A stretch of DNA of 64,000 nucleotides from Henricia sp. BOLD:AAB3569 (GCA_037783545.1 JBBELK010000492.1:620001-684000), one strand, 5' to 3'. Positions 51,311-62,940 are shown, counted from the first letter of the stretch. Made by a program: numbers and translations. Notes: a model not told the origin generated them from the letters alone.

Positions 51311-52770
51311 GACGAATTTGTCACCCTATTGTTATTTGCCTGCTGGGTAATGGCTCTACACTAAAAATCACTAAACCGTTCCCTGTGCTTTTGCAATGGT
51401 GTTTCATCCGGCAGCCATACCATCGATAAATATACATTGGATGATTATGCAATAGCAGTTGGCTATACGAGAATTGAAGCCACGCGCCGCGGCCGCCATT
51501 GTACCTGTCATGTGCTCACGTCGAATACAATAGATCATTTGTTTTTTCAGCGGCACACCTCTGGAATGGTCTTTCTAACAGCATGCGTCAAATTCATTCC
51601 ATCAGTAATTTCAAGTCCCAGCTTAAGACACATCTTTTTGTTCAGTATTACCAGACTTGATGCTCTTGATGATGCTCTTTGGTTTTTAACGTTTAATATT
51701 TTTTGATATATGTACATGTATATGTATGTTATCGCTTTGGTTTATACTGTAAAGCGCCTAGAGGCCCTGGCATTTGGCGCTATATAAAATTGCTATTATT
51801 ATTATTATTATTATTAAAACCCCATTGCCATTCCCTAACTGGTCTCCGGAATATATATACAATGGATGAAGCAACGACGTCTAAAATTGAAGCCACCGTC
51901 CGGCATTGTACCCCACCAAATACAGTGCCTTACCTAGACTGGTCACACTGTCCTCTCTGGTCTACATCGTGGCCCAGTGTATCATTTGCAATGACCCCAA
52001 AAGGTAATCGACGAGTTTACAGGGGAAAGTTCTGAAAGTAAAGATTGAATTAATAGCAACTACCCATGAAATGTTTCCGCTCAAAATGATATAATTTTAC
52101 CAGAAAATAATCCGTAAAGATGAAATTATTTAGATCGTTTGCAAACGATTTACTTATTTTTGGTTTGCATCTACGCGGTCCAAAATGCATGGTCGCTGTG
52201 TACTGCGTGTGCGTGTTCCAACGCGATGCATTTTTATGGATCGCGTGCACACGCAGTATATGATGTGCGCCGTTGAGCTACATATGTAAATCAATGATTT
52301 GCGCCACAGAGTGCATGACGCAAGCCACATACTACCTGATCAACTGAGAACGAATATTTGAAACACCCCGCCAAGACCAGGAAAACGCATATGGATTTAA
52401 TTTTTTTTTAAACGTGGTACATTTGACAAAGCTGAAATTTCTTCGGATGAGTTTGTTGATGTCTTTCTTTTGATTTATAATGGTTTTATTCGCAGAATTG
52501 CTGAAAAACAGATCATCTACAGGCCTTTAAGTGGAACGCAAGCGATTGTATGAACCGGGGAGCAGTCTAGGCCAAGCATTGTTCGTCGGGTACAATGGCG
52601 GCCGCGGCGCGTGGCTTCAATTCTCGTATATCCAACTGCTATTGTATATTTATCGATGGTACATGTATGGCTGCCGGATAAAATGCCATTGCAAAAGCAC
52701 AGGGAAACGGTTTAGTGATTTTTAGTGTAGAGCCATTGCCCAGCAGGCAAATAACAATAGGGTGACGAAT
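51311..52770. mobile_element. 1.46 kb foldback element with about 190-bp arms
   Basis: The left arm 51311-51505 and right arm 52588-52770 are inverted copies. Shared blocks include GTCACCCTATTGTTATTTGC, ATGGCTCTACACTAAAAATC and GAATTGAAGCCACGCGCCGC. A third, poorer copy of part of the left arm lies in direct orientation at about 51835-51925 (ATTGAAGCCACCG, CATTGTACC), just after the nested LINE tail. No transposase is recognised. Confidence 0.82.
51525..51825 (+). mobile_element. 3' end of a second LINE family, nested in the foldback element
   Basis: A frame reads FSAAHLWNGLSNSMRQIHSI then NFKSQLKTHLF, the typical C-terminus of CR1/L2/Rex-type ORF2. The 3' UTR has GCGCCTAGAGGCCCTGGCAT and GGCGCTATATAAAATTGC, then (ATT)n to about 51815. 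It is 5'-truncated to about 300 bp. Confidence 0.85.
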
Positions 52771-52779
52771 TCACTTTGG

Positions 52780-53234
52780 TAGTCTTTTATCGATCGACTG
52801 CGACTAAATGACAGTGCTGATCTGCATTTTACGCACGATGGGTTAATGAGGCTGTCTATATACTCACAATCAATTATACCAGCCATTTTCTATATTGATT
52901 GTGATGTGCACTGTGTATACAGGGTGTCCCAGAAAAAAACCGGAACAGTTAGACAAATCGTGATTGTGGGAAAAAAAATACCATAGCCATAAAAATTTGG
53001 TTTTGCCAGATGCACCAGAGCATATTAAGCTATAACCTCATACCAATTGCAAGTTAATCCAGTTCCGGATGGCTGCACAATCGTTGTTTAACTGAGGTGC
53101 GGTGAAATGACAATTGCCGCATGTTTTCTGATTGTGAATTTCATTGCATAATCCTCTGCAGAATGGGCTTTTTGACTGATTACATAAGCACAGGCATAAA
53201 CAATTTGCCATGGGCTCTCTGCTGGTCATTTCAC
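52780..53234. other. Unrecognised stretch with mariner-like word
   Basis: ATACAGGGTGTCCCAGAAAAA at 52917 resembles a Tc1/mariner-type terminus, but I found no partner end nearby. A 99-codon minus-strand frame over 53038-53337 has clustered Cys and no domain I recognise; it is crossed by the inverted repeat below, so I do not call a gene. Confidence 0.3.
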
Positions 53235-53641
53235 ATCCTGAGATATCACGGAAGTTCCACTCTGCAAAGCGACGTAACAATACCTTGAGGAAACACACGC
53301 AAATCTGTGGAGTGAGCCGGCTGTTGTCTTGAGCCAACTCACGCCCGAGTCATCATGTTTTCATGTAATTTAATCAATTCGGTCATGTTATGCCGAAAAG
53401 AAACGATTTATATACTTTCCAGAAATTGTATTGGGTTCCGTTTCTTATGACTGTCCCATTCCTACCAAACTTTCAAACGACGATCTTTATTTACTCCGCA
53501 GTTTTTCAAATTAATAACAGGGATGCATGCTGACGAATGTAATGGAACGGATTCCCCAGTATGCTTTAAATAGCAGCCAATCGCCGACGCGGGTATTGTT
53601 ACGTCGCTTTGCAGAGTGGAAATTCCCTGATATCTCAGGAT
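53235..53641. repeat. Pair of 50-bp inverted repeats, 307-bp spacer
   Basis: 53235-53284 and 53592-53641 are inverse complements with two mismatches in 50 (ATCCTGAGATATCA ... GACGTAACAATACC). High arm identity with an unrelated spacer suggests a young foldback or a transposon end pair. Confidence 0.88.
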
Positions 53642-53790
53642 GCCATTGAACGACCACCGCGGCGACTGCTGAGCGCTCATTGGCCGACCGCGGCGACGCT
53701 TAAGCGACCGCTGAACGACCAATGAGCGATCGGCGAGCGACCGCTGAGCGACCTGTAGCGCCCTCTCAGCGGCGCCCTCTTATGAAAATG
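53642..53790. repeat. GCGACCGCTGAGCGACC short tandem motif cluster
   Basis: Seven or more variants of GAGCGACCGC / GAACGACC / GGCGAC words occur in about 110 bp, ending in GCGCCCTCT. Similar words in inverted sense lie at 58130-58190 (GTCGCCCAACGGTCG), outside the inverted arm at 57994. The cluster may form the outer termini of one large element. Confidence 0.6.
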
Positions 53791-54343
53791 TTTTGGTTGC
53801 TGAAACAGCGCACAAGGATCGCCGTAGTCCAGATTCTGGACTATATTATTGCGATATTGGATCGTATAGCGCGGCCGACTATAGAGGGCGCAATATCGAC
53901 ATGATTTGGACAGCGTATTTCAAGCCGTCAATACGATCGTCCGGGTAGTGGGCAAAATGCAGCGACGAACAGGAGTTAGGCTGGCGCCGTAGCCAGTGGT
54001 CAGGTAAACCTATCAGATGAACGCAAGGTACCATACCATTCTCCGCCTCCCGAGACATGTGTGAAATGTAAACACACTCACACACACACACCGACTGGCT
54101 GTCAAAAAATGTATCGTCAAGAGAACACAGCAGACGCGTCAAAAAAGAAAAAACGAAAACCTCGCCAATCAGGGTAAGAATATTGTCATGGGACAAACCG
54201 ATAGAAAGGACTTGGATGATTTATACCCAATGGTTATTGTAGACACGAATTAAAAAAACTGATCATAATACGAAATGTTTTAATGAAATAATTGTTCAGA
54301 AGTATTTCAACAGCTGCGACTGGAAATAAGACTAATATAATTT

Positions 54344-54391
54344 CTCCGCCATTTATGGGAGTCAAGATTTTGACTCCCATAAATGGCGGAG
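54344..54391. repeat. Perfect 22-bp palindrome with 4-nt loop
   Basis: The arm 54344-54365 (starting CTCCGCCATTTATGGG) is the exact complement of 54370-54391, with loop GATT. It would form a very stable hairpin, and the same short peptide is read from both strands. It could be a compact foldback remnant or a small-RNA hairpin. Confidence 0.92.
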
Positions 54392-54399
54392 CGTGCTGC

Positions 54400-56020
54400 T
54401 TCGAGACATTACGCAAAATTGAAGCATTTCTAAGGCACGTTTGTGTGGATCATTATATTCTACTTTTTAAACATCTTTCAGATCGTGCTCATTATACTTC
54501 AAACGCTTGTAATAGCCCAAAAACGCCCAATAAAGCGCAACCCGAAGGCAACGTGTTCCTTTAACCTCCAGTTCCCTGATAAATTTCAGGGAACTATAGC
54601 TCCGCCCACCTAGTCTGATTGGACGCAGCGCTCGTCAATCATGTGTGCCAAGCGCGCCGAATATTGACGGCCGGGAATCGATTCTCGAAAATTTTTCGGG
54701 CAATGTACCACGCATAGGCTAGAAAAAAGCCCCATATATACTGCAGTTTCTATTGCAGTTACCCAAAAGTTTACTTCACAACTACACAAGAAAAACCCGA
54801 CTAAAAGTGTAGATAACATTAACAAACTTTTAAACATCACATGATTTTTCCCGTGTAATTGTACATTTGTGGAAGAAATTGCCAACTAAAGTATTTTTTT
54901 TTTTACTATTCATTCAACATAAAAACCCTACATGGATTTTTTTAAAGGTTTTCTGAAGTATTACTGCATGCATCATTGGCTGAAATTTCTACCAGGCAGT
55001 TTATCAACATTATTCTTTTAAAGCTCCACATTACAAACTTTAACAAATTTGCCAAGCAAATTGCACCCTGTTTTAAAAGCCATTAGCTTTTTGTTTATAT
55101 ACAGACATTGGTGCTGTTCATTTCAATTTTAAATGAATACAAGACAACATTTTCAACTTTGACAATTTGTTTACAGAAACTGAGAGAAAGTAAACATAGA
55201 AAAACATCAATTCAAACTGGAGTTGTGGCAAACTGCTGCGGTTTTTATTTCCATTTTTTTTTACAAGCAACATGTAAAACAAACTTAAATTATGCAGCCA
55301 TGCATGGGTTACAAGAGTTTCATCAAAGTTGGAGAAAATGGTGCAATATTTTGTGCAGAGTTTAGAGTGATCCTGTGTTTGCCTGATGTGATGTCATAAC
55401 TTTGCTCATGAACATACAAATCTAAAAGCTTGATTTTTTTATACCATTTCAAGGGCCCCTCAAATATTTTTTTGCACTGTTCCAATATTATGGACTCATA
55501 AAGAGGCAGATTGGGGGGTTGGGGGAGGGAGTGGGGTCGTTCAGCTCTTACAGCATTGCAACAATAGAAAATGTACATGTATTGCATTATATGTGTCTGC
55601 CTTTCTGAGCATTCTGACATACATTGTATGATAGGATGTATGGTCACTGCCCTGATTTGAAAAATCACTGACTTGTATAATAGTGTTATGTTTTCGAAGA
55701 TGCATGGTTCATTGTCTGTGCACTTTATCTCACCCTGAACAGAAAATTCATACTTTTCTGATTTGCTCTGCAGCTTTTTGGAGATATTCCTGTGCAAAGG
55801 GGCAATTTTTACAACTTCCTGACCTGTGCAAAGCTGCATTAATTCTACACTGATATATTTTGTTGTCTACTAAGTGATTTCGCTCCAAATTTAATTACGA
55901 CAGATGCAGAAATTGTTCATATTTCATTCACAGACAGAATGTTCATATTATACGTGCTGCTGCAGAGGATTACTGTGCATGGCTGCAGGTCACATTGAAA
56001 AATTAGTGTGAAAGGCAAAT
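54400..56020. other. AT-rich stretch without recognised gene
   Basis: A 176-codon minus-strand frame (55839-55309) shows no domain and has noncoding-like composition. GATGTCATAACTTTGCTCATGAA at 55390 resembles 34160. CTGATAAATTTCAGGGAACT near 54577-54597 is a small palindrome. No other feature. Confidence 0.4.
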
Positions 56021-56029
56021 TGAACACTA

Positions 56030-57490
56030 GTAATAAACTCATGTGTGTAGCTCATTCTTGCAGTTGTGTAGCTCAGAATGCATGTTTTTTAATCTTGATG
56101 TACTCATTCTGAATTCAGGAATTCAGTTTTGTTAAAAATTACAACTGAAAGATTAATAATTTCTTTTTTTTGCAGATTAACATTCCCTTCTTTTGAAAGT
56201 ACACTATGTTAATGAAAACCCTCAATTCAAGAATACTTATAATTTATTAGTTTTGTGTTTCATATGTTGAGACACTGAAAAATATGGGACTTCTAAATTT
56301 GAAGTAATGGAGTGCTCACTTGCAGTTTTGCTTCACACCCCATGCCATTTTTAAATGAATGTTCAGGTCACTCATATAGGCATACCTATAGGCAATTATA
56401 CTGGCTGAGGATTGTTGTTTCAACTTAGGCCTAATCTGAAATGTTTGAACTTGAAAAAATGTCTGGGAACTTATTTTGTTGAGTTTGTATTGAGGTGGCA
56501 TAATCATGAAGTCCCCCTGGCCTTTTTTCTACAGGAACATTTCATGTGAATTGTGTGCCTGCTTATTTGCACATTGCAAAAAAAATGTCTGTTATCTGAA
56601 AGGTCCCTTAAAAAATACTGGATCATGCAAATCAATTGAAGGATTTAACACAAATAAACTCAAGTGTGTAACTCAGTCTTAATTCAGAATGCATTTTTAA
56701 AATCTTGATGTACTGTCATACTGAATTCAGTTTTATTAAAAATTGCAACTAAAAGATGAATAATTTCCATCTGTTAAAAGTAGGGATGGGCATTTACGGT
56801 TAATTCAGAAACCGGTTTGCAATTCTTTTCAGTGTCGGTTAACCGGTTAACCGTTCAGCCGACACCAAAGTTGTTGGTGGTGTTTTACTTTATAGATGCA
56901 TTTGCAATGCACACAATATACCTGTCCTAGGCCTCCAAAATAATCGTTGAATCTTTACCGGTGAAAATTTTACTACGACTCCATATAAATTTATTTCAAT
57001 TTCATGAAGTAATTACAAAAACTTTGAAAACTATTGTAAATTCTTTAAAATTGGGTTTCGTTTTAACGTACTTTCGGCAAAACGGTTTTTCATTTTTTTT
57101 CCCGGTTAACCGGTTAAATGTCCCATCCCTGGTTGAAAGAGTGCATTATGTTAATGAAAACCCTCAAATCAGGCATCCTCATAATTTGATTAGTTTTGTG
57201 CTTCACAAGTTGAGACAGATACATGAGACTTCCAAATTTGAAGGAATGGATTCAATGGACTGCTCACTTAATTGCAGTTTTGCTTCACACCTCATGTCGT
57301 TGTTCAATGAATGTTCAGGTCATAATCCTATTACTAGATGACACTTGTGTCAAATATTAATTTAAATAAGACTACCGAGAACTTATTTTGCTGAGTTTGT
57401 GAAATGTGTGCCTGCTTAATTATTTTGTGCATTGCAAAACATGTCTTATCTGAAGGTCCCATTCGGCGGGCCACAAAAAATACTGGATCT
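56030..57490. repeat. Diverged tandem duplication (units about 56030-56640 and 56650-57490)
   Basis: Ordered matches run through both units: AATAAACTCANGTGTGTA, AATCTTGATGTACT, GTTAATGAAAACCCTCAA, CAGTTTTGCTTCACACC, GAATGTTCAGGTCA, GAACTTATTTTG and AAAATACTGGATC. Divergence is moderate, so it is older than the hAT MITE that interrupts only unit 2 at 56781-57131. Confidence 0.85.
56781..57131. mobile_element. hAT-type MITE with 8-bp TSD
   Basis: The ends TAGGGATGGGCATTTA and, inverted, CAGGGATGGGACATTTAACC (right end) fit the hAT C/TAGGG...CCCTG/A rule. Flanks are GTTAAAAG (56773-56780) and GTTGAAAG (57132-57139), an 8-bp duplication with one difference. Subterminal CCGGTTAACCGG palindromes lie at both ends. 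No transposase. Confidence 0.88.
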
Positions 57491-57499
57491 GCTACTACG

Positions 57500-57960
57500 T
57501 ACAATGTACATGTACATGTTGAACTTCAAGAAAAGGATAAACAAGAACAGTTGGTTTTTATAAAAAAAAAAATTTTGCACTCTCAGCATGAAACTGAAGT
57601 AAATGGCACAGCAAGGAATAAGCTATATCCAAATTTTGTTTTCCCATGTAGGACCCCAACCAATCACTCGCACTCCCCTCACAGTGAACCTCCCAGGTAC
57701 ATACAGTACCCCCACCAGTCCCCCTACGCCCCACCCCAAAGTGACTTAGCCATTAAAACGTTCGTGCTAGCTATCTCTATTCTCGCTTCATGAGCTGAGT
57801 CACATACACACTGCAGGCAATACGCGCTATGTGTACAGTGCAAATACTCGTATTCAGTTTGTGCATACATGCATGCTGCGCTGCAGATATCGATATCGCG
57901 GTATCGAACTCTGCGACGTGAATGAATATTCATGGCTCGATTGACCTTTGACCCCAGCGG
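57500..57960. other. Unrecognised stretch
   Basis: No gene or element. TGTACATGTACATG lies at 57506 and a C-rich patch at 57665-57740. Confidence 0.4.
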
Positions 57961-58352
57961 GGAATTTGAGGTTAAGTGCTGGACTATATTATGCGCTGTC
58001 CAAATCATGTCGATATTGCGCCCTCTATAGTCTGCCGAGCTACGATCCAATATCGCAATAATATAGTCCAGAATCTGGACTAGGATCGCCGAAGCGTTTA
58101 CACAGAAACAGCTTTTTCTGAGTTTCGGCGACCGTTCAGTGACCTGGCCCATTTTTGGTCGTTTAAAGGTCGCCCAACGGTCGTAGCTCTGTGAAAATGG
58201 GCCTTACAAGGTTCCACTGTCTGAAATATTCGCCCTGACCCGTTGAATACCCTTTTCTATTGGCTTACATGTATGTGTGCTTCAGTAGTGTGGTATTTAG
58301 AGCAAAACATTGTAGGCCTATGAGGTCGGGATGTTGTTTTCCTATATTCCAG

Positions 58353-58420
58353 ATGTCATCATCATATTAGGAATTATTTTCAGATGTCATCATCCTACGT
58401 TTTTGATGTCATCATCCTGT
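58353..58420. repeat. GATGTCATCATC direct repeats
   Basis: GATGTCATCATC at 58353, 58383 and 58407, with CATCCTRYG after the last two. A second small duplication, AATTCCTTACCAAATA, is at about 58576 and 58591. Confidence 0.75.
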
Positions 58421-59219
58421 GATGTAGTATCTAAAGACTTTGTGGATGTCGACCAAATTACAAAATAGTACGTAAAGTAACACCCGACATATTTTGTGTA
58501 GTTTATAGATAATTCGAAAGTGATAACCTTTGAAGGTATAATTATAGTCCGCAAATTGCTGAAATCTGGGAACTAATTCCTTACCAAATAATTCCTTACC
58601 AAATAGTTTGATGGAAAAACCAAAATATAGGAGTGGGGCCGTCAACTTGATTTTCGCAGCAAACGTGAATTTACAGCCAATCTCATAATTATGCCTTGTA
58701 CACAAGGCCTGAGGTAGTCTTTGTCAGAGACGCGGTTTTGTTTGTTCCTGTAGCGCGCCCTCTTGCGCCAACATTACAAATTATTCGAAGTGGGACTTGG
58801 TCAAGTCTAGTGGCTGGTGTATTTTTCCCGAAACCCCGTTTTGTGGTTTTAGCTCACCGGGAAGAGGGCGCTATACAGGCGCATCGATGGCGCGAGCACT
58901 GTGAGGGCGCTATACCGGCGCTTGTAAAGCACAGCCTTAACAAAAGGCTAGGCCTGAGGCCATGATCAACTGATCTTTCCATTCTATGTGGTTTTTTATT
59001 ATTAAAATCGGGGTCGTTTAGAAAATTATAGTAATCCATGCAAAAATGTTTATGGATGTTAGAAAAATATTAACAGAATTGAAATGGATGCAGCCACAGT
59101 TTTACATGTACGGTGGATCAGCTACTGCTATGTATTTGTCACAGATTTCCATTAACAGCTAAAGATAAGAAACGACTGCGTGGAGTTTTACATGTAAATC
59201 AATGGGAAAGTGCCCAAAA

Positions 59220-59300
59220 CCATGCAAATGAGGTGCCCAAAGTTATGCAAATGGTGCCAAAACTATGCAAATGCTGCCAAAAACTATCCTAATGAGAGGG
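59220..59300. repeat. TGCCAAAACTATGCAAATG short tandem repeat
   Basis: Four variants of (G)TGCCNAAANTATGCAAATG occur in tandem with a 17-22 bp period. Each includes ATGCAAAT, which matches the octamer consensus; this may be chance. Confidence 0.7.
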
Positions 59301-59443
59301 CGCGGTTATGCGCGTCCCGGCTCCATTTCGGTTCTAGTTTTTAATTGGAGTTCTGTGGTATTTGTACAGTACCGCGTCAGAATGCATGCATTTGCGCGTG
59401 GTAGGGTTTATACGCGCACCACGTTTCGAAAGTTTGAAAGAAC

Positions 59444-59662
59444 ATGGTTGCGTACAAGGGACATCGCACATCACAGATATCTTTGCAAATAATTATTTGC
59501 GATGTCGCATACTTCTTAGCAAATATTTCTGCAAGTATTTGCAAACATATTTCCAAAGAAATGTATGACATCGCAAATACATTAGTTTGCAAAGATATTT
59601 GCGACATCACAAATAATTTGCAAAGATATCTGTGTTACGCGATGTCCCTGGTACGCCACCAT
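59444..59662. mobile_element. Foldback MITE of GACATCGCA / TTTGCAAAT words
   Basis: ATGGTTGCGTACAAGGGACA on the left is mirrored by the right end (ATGGTGGCGTACCAGGGACA on the minus strand). Inside, ACAGATATCTTTGCAAATAA appears inverted at about 59612-59632, and TTTGCGATGTCGC/GCGACATC recur. About 65-bp arms enclose further short inverted copies. Confidence 0.8.
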
Positions 59663-60383
59663 AAAACCCTATGCAGCTGCAAACGCGCAAAACCCTACAC
59701 GCGCGCGTCCATCATTCCAGCACAAAAAAGGCGGCGCAATGTCTTCTCAAGAAAAATATATGGAACTAGCTTAATGGGTGGTGCAGCCTTACCGGCGTCT
59801 TGTTTCACGAGGGGAAAGGGTGATGCGTCCTTTATATCACGAGGAAGATACACGTGTCACTTTGGGAGAAACCGATTGATTGCGATAAATCAGAGCTTAT
59901 CTCATCTATGCCAAACATCAATACAAAGCATCAGAGTATTGCGTCAATAATAGCCAACAGCTGTGGCAAATCAATAATCAATACAATAATGGAGCTTCTG
60001 TTGTTGTGCATTGTTATCAAAAAATAATCTCATGACAGTAATTCAACGGGTCTCTTTATTGTCGCAGTCCTTCACACAGAACAGTTTCCGCCAGGATGTA
60101 ACAGGTGGCCGAAAGATCCATCCTTTTGTGTTTTGCATACAGAGTACTTCGATCAACTATGTACATGGTGTGTGAACTATCAAATTAGGTTTCCACGTAT
60201 TAGACTTATTAGACTTCGGCATATTGGCCTGAGTAAACATGGGACTAGTTTTCTCAAATAAATTGAAACAAAATTGCACGGGAAAAATGCAAAACAGGAT
60301 CAGAGAACATGAAAGGTAAATGTATCACGTCCTTTCTTTGCTATCCGTTTTTTGGAAAAGATAGCCACACTAAACAACTGCTC

Positions 60384-60927
60384 GTAAATTTTACGGTCGA
60401 AATGTGTGCAGCTTTCTACCGTAATTTTAACGGTTGTCCCGTAAAATTCTATGTTATTGTCGTATTTTTACGGTGCTTTCCCCGTACTTTCCCGGGTGCT
60501 CTCAATAATTACCCATTCCAGTACTTTTAAATTCCACTAATCTATCTAAGGTCTGGGGCTTGACATTAAATCAACTATACATGTGTATGTACAAACTCCT
60601 ATTTTGTAGGCCTACATCGTAGCCTATATAGCTCACAGTTGCACACATCTACTAAAATTAAATTTACTATTAGTCGCTCGTCTGTCACCAGCTTAAGTTA
60701 ATTTGTACCCAACAACTGTCAGTTTTGCATCGTTTCCAAACAAAAAAATTACAAAAATTACAAAAAGCAAAACAACTGAAAACCGAAGAAAATTACCATC
60801 TTTACAAGGGAAATATTTTCAGTTACGCACAATCCCACAATACATTATGAAATTTTTTTTACGGGTTTGCCCGTAAAAATGTATTTACGGGCACTTCCAA
60901 AAAACGACCAAAAATACGGTATTTACC
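60384..60927. mobile_element. Possible MITE with TTTTACGG/CCGTAAAA ends
   Basis: TTTTACGG, CCGTAATTTTAACGG and CCGTAAAATT words on the left (60389-60475) face CGGGTTTGCCCGTAAAAATG and AAATACGGTATTTACC on the right (60861-60927). The ends are not exactly defined. Confidence 0.4.
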
Positions 60928-61881
60928 ACTTACAGTTAGCCCAATATTATTCATACCGTTAGCAAATTCGGAGTATTTTAAATCGTGCTATTTGAGGAAG
61001 GAGTTTTTTATGACTTAAAGGAGCGTGTTTAGATTTGTTTCAGAAAATTGATTTCTTTTCAATCTAACAATTATATAAAATGCCTCCCCAAAATACTATC
61101 CATGTGAAGACAACAGGAAATTCCCAATCTCCAAGTTGGATGTGGAAGCAGAAAGGTTGGTGTAGTTACTGCACTGCTTTATGGAACTGGATAAATTGGT
61201 TTACCAAACATTGGTGGCATTTTGACGATATCCTTGAAAATATTAAGGATTGAGAACGAGAAATTTCAGAATCCTAATAAGAAAAATGTGACAACTGATA
61301 TGGTATCAAAATCTCAAAACCCATGGGGAAAATCAGGGGGTCAAAAATGTAATCTGGTCACGCTCCTTTAAGTGACAGACAGCTGAAAGAATCACTGCAA
61401 GAGACATTTCAAGAAATGCATTGTTTCGGGAGTATTTTATTGGCAGATTTTTAAAAAAATGCCACGTCCAGAAAACGTGCCTGTACGGTTCCCCCACAAT
61501 TCACTGCGCGCTGCGCATGATGGGATACAAATCTATAGTACACTTTGCCTCGGCGTTCATAACATGCACACAATTCGATACCTCGCGCGCGCAAGGCATT
61601 GTGGTACAGAATGTGGATAAACAAGCCCACGGCGTGACGCGCCAGCCTGTGTGTGTATATGCGTGTGCATATAACAGGCTTAAAATCAAAAGCATTGCAT
61701 AGGTTTCTGTATTTGATAGGGAACTTATCTTACATCTTTTCACATAGTTTTAAGCGACCAGAAGTGTTCTAGGCCTGTCTAGCGGGCGGTCTTTCCGCCG
61801 CACCGAATCGAAAGCACGCATGCCGTCGTATGTTCGGCTCGCAACGGTGCCGGTATTCAGTCAGGTAAATTCTTTAATATA

Positions 61882-62446
61882 CAGGGTGTTTCATAAAAAA
61901 AAGGTAATCCAACTTTAAAAGTTTGTTTTGACCAGACTATACGTAATATGGTCACGCATTGTTGAGCACCAAAGTCTTGAAATTGAGCTGCAAAATGGGG
62001 GTTGGTTCACTTTCATGCGCTGGTGAACCGTATTGCGCCCGCCACAGGTATATAACGGAATGCTGTGAAGGATATGCGCCGCTGATGTCAACTTTGGAGA
62101 GAGGAGGTGGACACGTGGAGGGTCGTGGTGAATTAAAAAAATCAGATGGTTGTGGTTGACTGTGTTGGAAAGTGTGAATGAATACAATCCAACCGATGAG
62201 TAAGATTGTGTCATTTTTTTCTTAATTTTGTGTCAATTCTGTTTGATTTTGTTCAACAACCCCCATTTTGCACCTTAATTTCAAGACAATGGTGCTCAGT
62301 GATGCGTGGCTCTAGAAAAGTAACCAAGGCATCATTAAAAAGCCCGTATCATTCGCTTGAGGATGGTATCATGCTTTTTACTGGCAAATGTATAGTCTGG
62401 TCAAAACAACCTTTCAAATGTGGATTACCTTTTTTGAAACACCCTG
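61882..62446. mobile_element. Tc1/mariner-type MITE, TSD TA
   Basis: It begins CAGGGTGTTTCATAAAAAAA and ends with the complement TTTTTTGAAACACCCTG, flanked by TA on both sides (61880-61881, 62447-62448). The arms continue inward with GGTAATCCA, TGGTCAAAACA and GCAAAATGGGGGTTG over about 130 bp. No transposase frame. Confidence 0.9.
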
Positions 62447-62749
62447 TACTACTCACAATAAGTTAGGGATAATGTACCCGATATATTTTATTGAGAGTAG
62501 GCCTATGCATTCTGCTTGAATCATTTTGTATATGATTAGATAATTGTATCTGCATGACAGATACACCTTGTCACAGGAATAGGTGAAGACAATTATTTGA
62601 AAAAAGAAATCCAAAAGTGACAACACACCAATATCCCTAACTTAATTATTGTGAGTAGTATTTTTCTGACATCCATAACGTTGCACGGAATTGCTATAAC
62701 TTAAAGACTTAAGAAAATAATAAAAACCACACAGAATGAAAAGAGTAAT

Positions 62750-62940
62750 GTTGACCATGGCTTCAGACCTTGTGTACAAAACATAGGAGACTGGCTAAAA
62801 ATCTGTTTGCCAAAATCTATATATTGACAGTCCCACTCACAAATTTCGGTTTTTTCATCAAATCTGTGCCATTGATGCTTGATAAATCATTTCAAGGAAA
62901 ATACTATAATCAACTTTTCAATTTAATCGGGAGTCTCTAG
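62750..62940. repeat. Dispersed repeat with GGCTTCAGACCTTGTGT, copy B
   Basis: Collinear with 24917-25110 (TGACCATGGCTTCAGACCTT, ACAAAACATA, TTTCATCAAATCTG, ATAAATCATTT). Same orientation. Boundaries unclear. Confidence 0.6.

Larger units (their letters stand above)
53815..58087. mobile_element. Candidate large DNA element: 100-bp inverted arms 4.1 kb apart
   Basis: Left arm 53815-53915 and right arm 57994-58087 are inverted and nearly identical over AGGATCGCCG, the palindrome AGTCCAGATTCTGGACT, TATATTATTGCGATATTGG and CTATAGAGGGCGCAATATCG. Between them is about 4 kb with no recognised transposase. The arms could also be two separate insertions of one small element in opposite directions. 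Confidence 0.5.

Noticed and set aside
53038-53337. Cysteine-rich 99-codon minus-strand ORF as a secreted peptide gene
   Set aside because: No signal peptide at the start, overlaps a 50-bp inverted arm, and Cys spacing matches no family I know.
55309-55839. 176-codon minus-strand ORF as a gene
   Set aside because: No domain, noncoding-like composition, no splice or promoter context; open by chance in AT-rich sequence.
59220-59300. CRISPR-like short repeats
   Set aside because: No unique spacers of constant length; a simple tandem repeat in eukaryotic DNA.
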